From positions 310,001 to 374,000 of the forward strand of contig NZ_UHIL01000001.1 in assembly GCF_900460535.1 (NCBI RefSeq): a stretch of 64,000 nt of DNA, read 5' to 3'. Under the pieces are notes generated by a model. It saw nothing but the letters and a program-made list of their open reading frames with translations. It was not told where the DNA came from and did no database searches. Positions within the stretch are counted from its first letter, which is position 1. Each line of letters starts with the position of its first letter. The DNA comes from Vibrio parahaemolyticus. GTDB taxonomy: Bacteria; Pseudomonadota; Gammaproteobacteria; Enterobacterales; Vibrionaceae. Below, piece after piece: positions 20,256 to 27,231 of this stretch. The translations under genes and the position numbers were made by a program.

Positions 20256-20428
20256 TTGAATTTAATTTTCTTTATTAATGTTTGGTAAACGAAAAGACTC
20301 AAGATTAGAAAAGCAGATGACTTTTTGAACTATTGAAATCATTCGATAGTTCAGTAATGCTTTGCAACATAACAATAATTACCAATTTTTCTCTCCCGTT
20401 ATCCCTGCCAGGAAGGTGGGGATTTTTA
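20256..20428 (+). ncRNA. Candidate small RNA between spf and engB
   Basis: The 476-base gap between spf and engB holds two stable structures on the plus strand. One is an 11-bp hairpin with one G-U pair (20327-20337 with 20342-20352, loop ATCA). The other is an 8-bp hairpin (20402-20409 with 20415-20422) whose loop is AGGAA, followed by TTTTT, which is an intrinsic terminator by form. No ORF ends nearby for it to terminate. The 5' end is not defined: TTGAAT at 20256 has no well-placed -10. This is inference, and I do not recognise a known family. Confidence 0.4.
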
Positions 20429-20465
20429 TTGCCTGAAATTCCGGTTTTTGCTTTGTCTAGATAAA

Positions 20466-20491
20466 CAAAAGCCCCACCAAATGGCAGGGCT
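20466..20491 (-). terminator. Terminator of engB
   Basis: On the minus strand AGCCCTGCC/GGTGGGGCT (with a G-U pair) and a four-base loop precede TTTTG. It lies 30 bases beyond the engB stop. Confidence 0.8.
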
Positions 20492-20521
20492 GTGTCGAAA
20501 AAATTTAACAAATATTGTTAA

Positions 20522-21193
20522 TTATTCTTCGTTGCTCTCTGGCATCTCTAGATCGTCTTCTTCAATCAGGTGAGCCAGTGCTGGTGCAAACCAGGTATCC
20601 AGTTTCGCGCGCAGCTGATCGACCCCTAATCCTTTTAAAGAAGAGAAAACATCAACCGAAACGTCACCACCGAAAGTTTCCACTTGTTTGCGAATTTTCA
20701 GAAGTGTCTGTTTACGTGCGCCACTTTTTAGCTTATCAGCTTTAGTTAGCAACACTTGTACTGGAATACGGCTATCGATAGCCCAGAAAATCATTTGCTG
20801 GTCGAGATCTTTCATTGGGTGACGAATGTCCATCAGAACCACTAGGCCTTTTAGGCACTCGCGTTTCTGTAGGTATTCACCTAAAGATTTCTGCCATTTG
20901 TTTTTCATCTCTACCGGTACTTGAGCAAAACCATATCCCGGTAGATCGACAATGTGACAACCTTCTTCTACTTTGAATAGGTTGATCAATTGGGTACGAC
21001 CAGGTGTTTTTGATGTCTTGGCTAAGCTTTTTTGATTAGTTAGACGGTTAAGTGCACTCGATTTACCAGCATTTGAGCGTCCTGCAAACGCAATTTCGAC
21101 ACCTTCGTCCTCCGGTAAGTGGCGAATATCGGGCGCGCTGGTGATGAAATGCGTATTTTGGTAATGAATTTTTACGCTCACTGTTAACTCCAT
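20522..21193 (-). CDS. engB: Ribosome-biogenesis GTPase EngB (YsxC/YihA)
   Basis: EngB is an essential GTPase for 50S subunit assembly. The 223-residue protein has G1 [15 protein letters not shown] (about 36-50), the G2 threonine in [13 protein letters not shown]3 [10 protein letters not shown], and G4 TKADKL (about 146). Length fits the family (about 210). It is convergent with polA-spf and divergent from the cytochrome c4 gene. Confidence 0.95.
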   Translation of the reverse strand: MELTVSVKIHYQNTHFITSAPDIRHLPEDEGVEIAFAGRSNAGKSSALNRLTNQKSLAKTSKTPGRTQLINLFKVEEGCHIVDLPGYGFAQVPVEMKNKWQKSLGEYLQKRECLKGLVVLMDIRHPMKDLDQQMIFWAIDSRIPVQVLLTKADKLKSGARKQTLLKIRKQVETFGGDVSVDVFSSLKGLGVDQLRAKLDTWFAPALAHLIEEDDLEMPESNEE

Positions 21194-21340
21194 CTCGACT
21201 TTGTGTAGTCGATTGATTACTTTTTTGTGAAATTGTGTAAAATAACCGTGCTCGGCATAAGGTCGCCTATTGTACCATGAGTGTACGCGGTATGTTCACA
21301 TTCCGTGGTACTGGAAGCTTGATAATTATAATGGAATGTC

Positions 21341-21958
21341 ATGAAGAAATTAGCGCTAATTTTGAGTCTTTTAGCCAGTTGCTCAGTATGGGCCCAAGGT
21401 AATATTGAGGCTGGTAAAGCAAAATCACAAACCTGTGTCGCCTGTCACGGAGCAGATGGCAACAGTGCAATCGCAATGTACCCTAAACTAGCAGGCCAAC
21501 ACGCTAAGTATCTTGAGAAGCAGTTAAAAGATCTTAAGCTAGGTATGACAAGTGGTGGTAAACAAGGTCGTTACGATCCTGTAATGAGTGGCATGGCAAT
21601 GCCGCTAAGCGATGAAGACATCGCAGATCTTGCAGCATACTACTCTTCTCTACCAACTTCAGAAAGCTCGACACCTGAAGATGTGGTAGCAAAAGGTAAA
21701 GTGCTTTACACCGCGGGTGATGCAGAGCGTGGTCTAACGGCATGTATGGCATGTCACGGTCCGCGTGGTAACGGTACTGAGCTTTCAGGTTTCCCTAAAA
21801 TTTCTGGTCAGCACGCTGACTACATCAAAGCTCAGTTAGAAAAATTCCGTGATGGTAACCGTGGCAACGATATGAATGCCATGATGCGTGACATCGCGAA
21901 GAAAATGACAGATGAAGATATCGAAGTTCTGTCGAAATACGTTGGCGGTCTGCACTGA
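21341..21958 (+). CDS. Dihaem cytochrome c4
   Basis: The 205-residue periplasmic protein has a signal peptide (MKKLALILSLLASCSVWA, cleavage about residue 18) and two class I cytochrome domains, each with a CxxCH haem site: CVACHG (about 32) and CMACHG (about 131). Axial methionines are likely in MSGMAMPL and NAMMRDIA. Cytochrome c4 carries electrons from the bc1 complex to terminal oxidases. Downstream of engB is a common position in Vibrio and Pseudomonas. Confidence 0.92.
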   Translation: MKKLALILSLLASCSVWAQGNIEAGKAKSQTCVACHGADGNSAIAMYPKLAGQHAKYLEKQLKDLKLGMTSGGKQGRYDPVMSGMAMPLSDEDIADLAAYYSSLPTSESSTPEDVVAKGKVLYTAGDAERGLTACMACHGPRGNGTELSGFPKISGQHADYIKAQLEKFRDGNRGNDMNAMMRDIAKKMTDEDIEVLSKYVGGLH

Positions 21959-21991
21959 TACCCCTACATAGTTCGAGCAAAGTTGTACAAA

Positions 21992-22022
21992 AATGCCCCA
22001 GCGATTTCGCTGGGGCATTTTT
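21992..22022 (+). terminator. Intrinsic terminator after cytochrome c4
   Basis: A 12-bp perfect stem (AATGCCCCAGCG with its complement, loop ATTT) is followed by TTT, 33 bases after the stop. Confidence 0.9.
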
Positions 22023-22081
22023 GTTGGTGATGTGGCTCACACGTGATTTTTGAGGGTGTCATCGATATCTGCTCGAAAGCT

Positions 22082-22119
22082 TGTAAGACATTTGCCATAC
22101 CTTCGATTGCGAATGTCTT
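22082..22119. promoter_or_regulatory. Inverted repeat upstream of the CsrB-like RNA
   Basis: AAGACATT (22085-22092) and AATGTCTT (22112-22119) form a perfect inverted repeat with 19 bases between, about 90-125 bases before the inferred RNA start. TGTAAG at 22082 matches one half of the GacA/UvrY/VarA box TGTAAG-N6-CTTACA; the second half is not conserved. An activator site is plausible but not shown. Confidence 0.4.
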
Positions 22120-22207
22120 CTTCTTATTTTTAACCTTTTGATTAATTGATATTTTTAATTTTTGCGAAAAAATCATCGCTAATATTTCCTGCTGCTAACT
22201 TGTGAGT

Positions 22208-22584
22208 GCGTCGGGATTACGTAAAGTAGAAAGCGTTCACAGGGGGTGAATTGCAGGATTTCAGACCACGGATTCAAGGTCTTCATGGACGCAAGCTAGG
22301 ATAGCTTGGTGATCGGAAAACGGAATTAGGTAGGCAAGGAGCCTGCTCGATACGGATGGTCATCTCGTCTTATGGTTAAGACAGTGGAAAGGATCAGGCA
22401 CAGGAAGTTGCTCAGAAGACAGGAAGTAAAGGGATAGCCAAAACTCATCAGGAAGATGAAAAACAACACTTTTTGGCAAGGAAAGCACGAAAAACAAAAG
22501 GATTCTTGGTGCACTAAATGCGTGCAACACAGTTTCGCCACTTGATGGCACTTAGAAAGCGACAGTTTGACTGTCGCTTTTTTT
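22208..22584 (+). ncRNA. CsrB-family CsrA-sequestering RNA
   Basis: About 377 nt carry 17 GGA triplets, nine of them AGGA, several in hairpin loops: CAAGCTA-GGA-TAGCTTG (22292-22308) is a perfect stem with GGA in the loop, and TCATC-AGGA-AGATGA and GGC-AAGGA-GCC are others. No substantial plus-strand ORF fits. It ends in a strong terminator (AAGCGACAGT/ACTGTCGCTT, 22557-22579, then T-run). These are hallmarks of CsrB/CsrC RNAs, which bind many CsrA dimers and are activated by VarS/VarA-type systems in Vibrio. An extended -10 (TGC-TAACTT, 22193-22201) sets the inferred start. Which paralogue (B, C or D) cannot be told. Confidence 0.85.
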
Positions 22585-22756
22585 ATGCCGTTTTTTCTCG
22601 GCAACCACCAATCTGAAGAGGGATTACTACACTGATGCCTTTCGATGGGTTCTTAAACAAAGTTTTTTAACAAAAACTGCTGAAAAAGTATTCAGTGCCT
22701 CTCCAATCTGAGTCCACTTTCTGGTATGTTTCGCATCCCTGTTTGAGGAAGTCAGC

Positions 22757-23395
22757 ATGCATACCTGTCCTTTATGCCACAATCAGCATACTCGTCACTA
22801 TTTTGAAGATAAGCATCGCGAATATCTTCAATGTGAGCAGTGCTACTTGGTATTCGTTAATCCAGACCAACGTTTGGATGCGGAAACTGAAAAAGCTCAC
22901 TATGATTTGCATGAGAACAACCCAGAAGATATGGGCTATCGACGTTTTTTGTCGCGTATTGCTGACCCAATCACAGAGCGAATTTCACCACAATCGAACG
23001 GAATCGACTTTGGTTGTGGTCCGGGCCCGACGCTTTCCTTAATGCTAGAAGAAGCAGGGCACAACATGGCGTTGTACGATATTTACTATCACCCAGATAC
23101 TGCGGTGCTAGAAAAGCAGTATGACTTCATGACAGCGACAGAGGTGATAGAGCACCTCTACCACCCCGATGTGGTGTGGAAGCAATGGTTGAATTTAGTT
23201 AAGCCAGGGGGCTGGATTGGCCTGATGACGAAAATGGTCATCGACGTGGAGGCTTTTAAATCATGGCACTATAAGAATGACCCAACTCATGTGGTGTTCT
23301 TTAGCCGTGATACCTTCCAGTTCCTTGCTGAGCGGGATAAGCTCGAACTCGAATTTATTGGTAATGATGTAATTTTACTGAGGAAGACCCAGTAA
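22757..23395 (+). CDS. Class I SAM-dependent methyltransferase with N-terminal zinc ribbon
   Basis: The 212-residue protein begins with a four-cysteine zinc ribbon (CPLCHN at 4, CEQCYLVFVNP at 28) and continues with a Rossmann methyltransferase domain: GIDFGCGPGPTLSLML (about 77-92, SAM motif I), DFMTATEVIEHLYHPD and KPGGWIGLMTKM (about 150-162). The substrate is unknown. The stop codon overlaps the yihI ATG by one base (TAATG), so the two are co-translated. A GAGGAAG site precedes the start at 22757. Confidence 0.85.
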   Translation: MHTCPLCHNQHTRHYFEDKHREYLQCEQCYLVFVNPDQRLDAETEKAHYDLHENNPEDMGYRRFLSRIADPITERISPQSNGIDFGCGPGPTLSLMLEEAGHNMALYDIYYHPDTAVLEKQYDFMTATEVIEHLYHPDVVWKQWLNLVKPGGWIGLMTKMVIDVEAFKSWHYKNDPTHVVFFSRDTFQFLAERDKLELEFIGNDVILLRKTQ

Positions 23396-23937
23396 TGAGC
23401 CGTAAAAAGAAATCTAGAAAGCCGGGTGCCGCTGGCGCACCTGAGTTTGTTGTAACTCGTAACCGTACCGAATCTGACGTTGAAGGCCGTCTACGCAAGC
23501 GCGCGAAAAAGCGTAAAGGCTTGAAGACAGGTAGCCGCAACTCAGAAGTTAACGAACAGAAAAAGCAATCTTCTGCGCAAAATCGTGACCCACGTTTAGG
23601 CAGCAAGAAGAAGATCCCTCTGATTGTTGAACCAGTGAAGAAGATGACGAAGCAAGAGCGTCGTCTATCTGCGGAACAAGAGCTAGAAATGCTAGAAAAT
23701 GACGCGCAATTGAACGTGTTGTTGGATCGCATTGAAGCGGGTGAAAACCTAGGTACAGGCCTACAAAAATACGTGGATGAGAAGCTTGATCGTATTGAAA
23801 AGCTAATGGACCAACTTGGTCTGCTAGAACCTGAAGAAGAGGAAGATTTTACCGTTTCTTCTGCGAAAGGTTCTCGTAATGACGATGATTTATTAGCGGA
23901 TTTCGACGATATTAACTTCGAAGACTACAAAGGATAA
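23395..23937 (+). CDS. yihI: Der GTPase-activating protein YihI
   Basis: YihI stimulates the GTPase Der (EngA) and so delays 50S subunit assembly. The 180-residue product has the very basic N-terminus SRKKKSRKPGAAG...EGRLRKRAKKRKGLKTGSRNSE typical of YihI, a central KMTKQERRLSAEQELEMLEND helix and an acidic C-terminal tail (EEEEDF...DDDLLADFDDINFEDYKG). It is between a methyltransferase gene and the DUF2489 gene that precedes hemN, the same neighbourhood as in E. coli. Confidence 0.93.
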   Translation: MSRKKKSRKPGAAGAPEFVVTRNRTESDVEGRLRKRAKKRKGLKTGSRNSEVNEQKKQSSAQNRDPRLGSKKKIPLIVEPVKKMTKQERRLSAEQELEMLENDAQLNVLLDRIEAGENLGTGLQKYVDEKLDRIEKLMDQLGLLEPEEEEDFTVSSAKGSRNDDDLLADFDDINFEDYKG

Positions 23938-23944
23938 TTAAGCC

Positions 23945-24433
23945 ATGAATGTAACCTTATTAGCTATTGCGGGTGCAGTGATCATTATCGCGCTGGCTTC
24001 TTATGCAGGTTACCTTCTGCTTCAATTGAAAAAGCAAAAGGAATTGCAGCTGAAGCATCAAAAGTTGGCGATCGATAAACGTAATGCCAACATTTTTGAG
24101 AATGTGCATACCTTGTGTCAGGCAGGCATTCAAGGCCAGTGCGATTTGTCGGAAATCAGTATTCGCGTGTACTGCATCATGGATTATGTTCAAGGTGAGA
24201 ATCGTGTGAACTTCGACGAAGTGTACCCTGCAATTTCCGAGCTTTACCATATCGTAAAAGATATGGCGCGCGGTGAAGACCGTCAGCAACTTGCCAAGAA
24301 AGAACGTATGCAACAGAACCTGACGCGTCAGAAAGCAGAAAGCCGCTTAACAGATGCGATCATCGAGGAACTCAAAGTGTTGCAGAAAAACGTCCAGCCA
24401 CTGAATAATCAAATCAATATTCAGATGCTTTAA
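23945..24433 (+). CDS. DUF2489 domain protein, membrane-anchored
   Basis: The 162-residue protein has one N-terminal transmembrane helix (about 3-26) followed by a mainly helical cytoplasmic domain: FENVHTLCQAGIQGQCDLSEISIRVYCIMDYV and a C-terminal Lys/Gln-rich coil. This matches DUF2489 proteins that sit between yihI and hemN in Vibrio and relatives. The function is unknown. It starts seven bases after yihI, so it is in the same transcript. Confidence 0.82.
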   Translation: MNVTLLAIAGAVIIIALASYAGYLLLQLKKQKELQLKHQKLAIDKRNANIFENVHTLCQAGIQGQCDLSEISIRVYCIMDYVQGENRVNFDEVYPAISELYHIVKDMARGEDRQQLAKKERMQQNLTRQKAESRLTDAIIEELKVLQKNVQPLNNQINIQML

Positions 24434-24618
24434 CGATAATCCCCATTGGTTTGTTTTATGACCATTGGGGCTATCGTGATCACGCTAGCACTTCTTTGGA
24501 TTTATAATTAAAAAGCCATCAGGTGTTGCCACGGTTGCCATCGTCGTATGGCAAAATAGCGATTCTGAATATCGGGTGACGGCTTTCGTTGCCCTAGCAT
24601 TTAACGGAAAGTACCACC

Positions 24619-26010
24619 ATGTCGAATCAACACACTGAATCGAAACAGCAAATCGTCTGGGATCAAGCGGTATTGGATAAGTACAACTATTCCGGTCCTC
24701 GCTACACGTCGTACCCAACGGCGCTGGAGTTTCATGAAGCGTTTACCATCTCAGACTATGATATGGCATGCACTCAGTACCCAGAGCGTCCGTTATCGCT
24801 GTACGTACACATTCCGTTTTGCCATAAGCTTTGCTACTACTGTGGTTGTAATAAAGTCATTACACGCCACTCGCACAAAGCGGATGAATACCTCGACGTG
24901 CTTGAACACGAAATTCGTCAACGTGCTGCATTGCTCGTTGGTCGCACCGTGACGCAATTGCACTTTGGTGGTGGTACACCGACGTTTCTATCTGAAAAGC
25001 AAATCACTCGCGTGATGAACTTGCTACGCCAAGAATTTACATTCAGTGATGATGCAGAAATCAGCATTGAAGTAGACCCGCGTGAAATTCAGATCACCAT
25101 GTTGGATCACCTTCGTAGTGAAGGCTTCAACCGCCTGAGCATCGGCGTTCAGGACTTCAACAAAGAAGTGCAAAAACTGGTGAACCGTGAACAAGATGAA
25201 GAATTCATCTTTGCGATGGTGGCACGTGCGAAAGAGTTGGGTTTCCGTTCGACCAACCTCGATTTGATCTACGGTTTGCCGAAGCAGACCAAAGCCTCTT
25301 TTGCGAAGACGTTAGAACAAGTGCTGGAAATGCAGCCGGGTCGTCTGTCGGTCTTTAACTACGCACACATGCCGCAATTGTTTGCTGCGCAGCGTAAAAT
25401 TAAAGACGAAGATTTGCCAAAAGCAGAAGAGAAAATGGCGATCCTGCAAGATACGATCGCAACCTTGACGGGGGCTGGCTACCAGTTCATCGGCATGGAC
25501 CATTTTGCGATGCCTGACGACGAACTTGCCGTTGCGCAGCGCGAAGGAGTGTTGCATCGCAACTTCCAAGGCTACACCACGCAAGGTGAGTGTGACTTGG
25601 TGGGCTTTGGTGTTTCTGCGATTTCAATGATTGGTGGTGCGTACGCACAAAACCAAAAAGAGCTCAAGAAGTACTACACTCAAGTAAATGACCTTCGCCA
25701 CGCATTGTGGAAAGGTGTCTCACTCGATTCGGATGACTTGCTCCGTCGTGAAGTCATTAAGCAGCTGATTTGTAACTTTAAGCTTGATAAAAAAGCGATC
25801 GAATCTGAATTCAGAGTGAAATTTGATCAGTACTTCAAAGAAGACCTGCAATTGCTACAAACGTTCATCAATGATGAGTTGGTGGAAGTGGATGACAATG
25901 AAATTCGAGTGACACTGCGTGGTCGCCTGCTTATCCGTAACATCTGTATGAGCTTCGATAAATATCTGCGAGCAAAAGCGCGTCAGCAGCAATTCTCTCG
26001 CGTGATTTGA
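24619..26010 (+). CDS. hemN: Oxygen-independent coproporphyrinogen III oxidase
   Basis: HemN is a radical-SAM enzyme converting coproporphyrinogen III to protoporphyrinogen IX without oxygen. The 463-residue protein has the CHKLCYYCGCNKV cluster motif (CxxxCxxC, about residue 68), the N-terminal YSGPRYTSYPTALEFHEAF tail typical of true HemN, LHFGGGTPTFLS and SIGVQDFNKEVQ. Length matches E. coli (457), which distinguishes it from the shorter HemW. GGAAAGTACCACC precedes the ATG. Confidence 0.95.
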   Translation: MSNQHTESKQQIVWDQAVLDKYNYSGPRYTSYPTALEFHEAFTISDYDMACTQYPERPLSLYVHIPFCHKLCYYCGCNKVITRHSHKADEYLDVLEHEIRQRAALLVGRTVTQLHFGGGTPTFLSEKQITRVMNLLRQEFTFSDDAEISIEVDPREIQITMLDHLRSEGFNRLSIGVQDFNKEVQKLVNREQDEEFIFAMVARAKELGFRSTNLDLIYGLPKQTKASFAKTLEQVLEMQPGRLSVFNYAHMPQLFAAQRKIKDEDLPKAEEKMAILQDTIATLTGAGYQFIGMDHFAMPDDELAVAQREGVLHRNFQGYTTQGECDLVGFGVSAISMIGGAYAQNQKELKKYYTQVNDLRHALWKGVSLDSDDLLRREVIKQLICNFKLDKKAIESEFRVKFDQYFKEDLQLLQTFINDELVEVDDNEIRVTLRGRLLIRNICMSFDKYLRAKARQQQFSRVI

Positions 26011-26034
26011 TCATCACTTGCCGATTCCAAATGC

Positions 26035-26064
26035 AAAAAATGCCAGCAAATGCTGGCATTTTTT
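26035..26064. terminator. Bidirectional terminator between hemN and add
   Basis: TGCCAGCA and TGCTGGCA (26041-26058) pair; an A-run precedes and a T-run follows, so it can serve both convergent genes. Confidence 0.85.
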
Positions 26065-26079
26065 ATAATTTTGCGCTGA

Positions 26080-27084
26080 TTAAACGCGATCTTTAACTTT
26101 TTCTTTCAGTTCTGCTTTTTCTGCATCAGAAATGAAAGCAAGCTCAAGGCCATTGATTTGCGCTTGGCGAATCTGCTCTTGGCTCAGGCCGGCTGCTGGC
26201 GCCGCCACTTCGTATTCGTAAGGTAGCTCAATACCTTCTACCGCAGGATCATCCGTATTTAGACACGCTAGAACGCCGTGGTCTAGGAACTGTTTCAGTG
26301 GGTGATTTGCTAGAGAATCGACCGTACTGGTTTGGAAGTTCGACGTCAGGCACGATTCGATACCGATACGGTTTTCCGCTAGGTAATCCATCAGTTTTGG
26401 ATCGTGAATCGCTTTCACACCGTGGCCGATACGCGTTGCACCAAGCTCTTGAATGGCTTGCCACATGCTTTCAGCGCCCGCCGCTTCACCAGCGTGAACT
26501 GTCACGTTTAGGCCTGCATCACGTACTTGTTTGAAGTGAGAGACAAAGCGATCGCCCGGTTGACCAAGCTCATCACCTGCAAGGTCTACTGCTACGATGT
26601 GGTCTTTCTGGCTTAGAATGGCATCCAGTTCTTGCTGACATGCATCTGTGCCAAATGTGCGGCTCATGATACCGATAAGGTTCGCTTTGATGCCAAAGTC
26701 TCGCATGCCTGCTTGTACGCCATCGACAACCGCTTCAACCACGCCAGCGACTGGCAATTTGTGTTTCATCGCCATGTAGTATGGTGAGAAACGCAGTTCG
26801 GCGTAATCAATTTGTGCGTTTAGCGCATCTTCAACGTTTTCATAAGCAACGCGACGACAAGCGTCAAGATCGCCCAGTACTGCTACGCCCCAGTCAAGCT
26901 TGGAAAGGAAAGCAACAAGAGATGGTTCCGCTTCGACAATTTGAACGTGTGGAGTGAGAGACTCAATATCGTACGCTGGCAGAGCAATGCCAAATTTTTG
27001 GCCAAGCTCAAGGATAGTCTTAGTACGAATGTTACCGTCAAGGTGGCGGTGCAAATCAGTTAGAGGAAGATTCTTAGTTATCAT
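26080..27084 (-). CDS. add: Adenosine deaminase
   Basis: Add hydrolyses adenosine and deoxyadenosine to inosine forms in purine salvage. The 334-residue TIM-barrel enzyme has the zinc and catalytic residues in [13 protein letters not shown] (residue 8), [15 protein letters not shown] (about 195, catalytic Glu) and [11 protein letters not shown] (about 275, metal Asp). Length equals E. coli Add (333). It is a single gene on the minus strand, convergent with hemN. Confidence 0.95.
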   Translation of the reverse strand: MITKNLPLTDLHRHLDGNIRTKTILELGQKFGIALPAYDIESLTPHVQIVEAEPSLVAFLSKLDWGVAVLGDLDACRRVAYENVEDALNAQIDYAELRFSPYYMAMKHKLPVAGVVEAVVDGVQAGMRDFGIKANLIGIMSRTFGTDACQQELDAILSQKDHIVAVDLAGDELGQPGDRFVSHFKQVRDAGLNVTVHAGEAAGAESMWQAIQELGATRIGHGVKAIHDPKLMDYLAENRIGIESCLTSNFQTSTVDSLANHPLKQFLDHGVLACLNTDDPAVEGIELPYEYEVAAPAAGLSQEQIRQAQINGLELAFISDAEKAELKEKVKDRV

Positions 27085-27231
27085 TATGTCGATCCGGATA
27101 GTTATGAACTGGAACAGGGCCCAAACATTATCTGTGACAATACATGGGTAAGATTTGCAGTTAAGTATAAATAACAGTTAGGTAGATTGTCAGTAGAGGA
27201 TGACTAGGAATTCAACGATTCTCGCTCTTTT

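Noticed and set aside
22326..22604. Minus-strand open frame of 92 codons
   Set aside because: It lies inside the CsrB-like RNA and its terminator, has no ribosome-binding site and no protein features.
24437..24472. Inverted repeat CCCCATTGGT...ACCATTGGGG after the DUF2489 gene
   Set aside because: One mismatch, a long loop and no U-tract; not convincing as a terminator.
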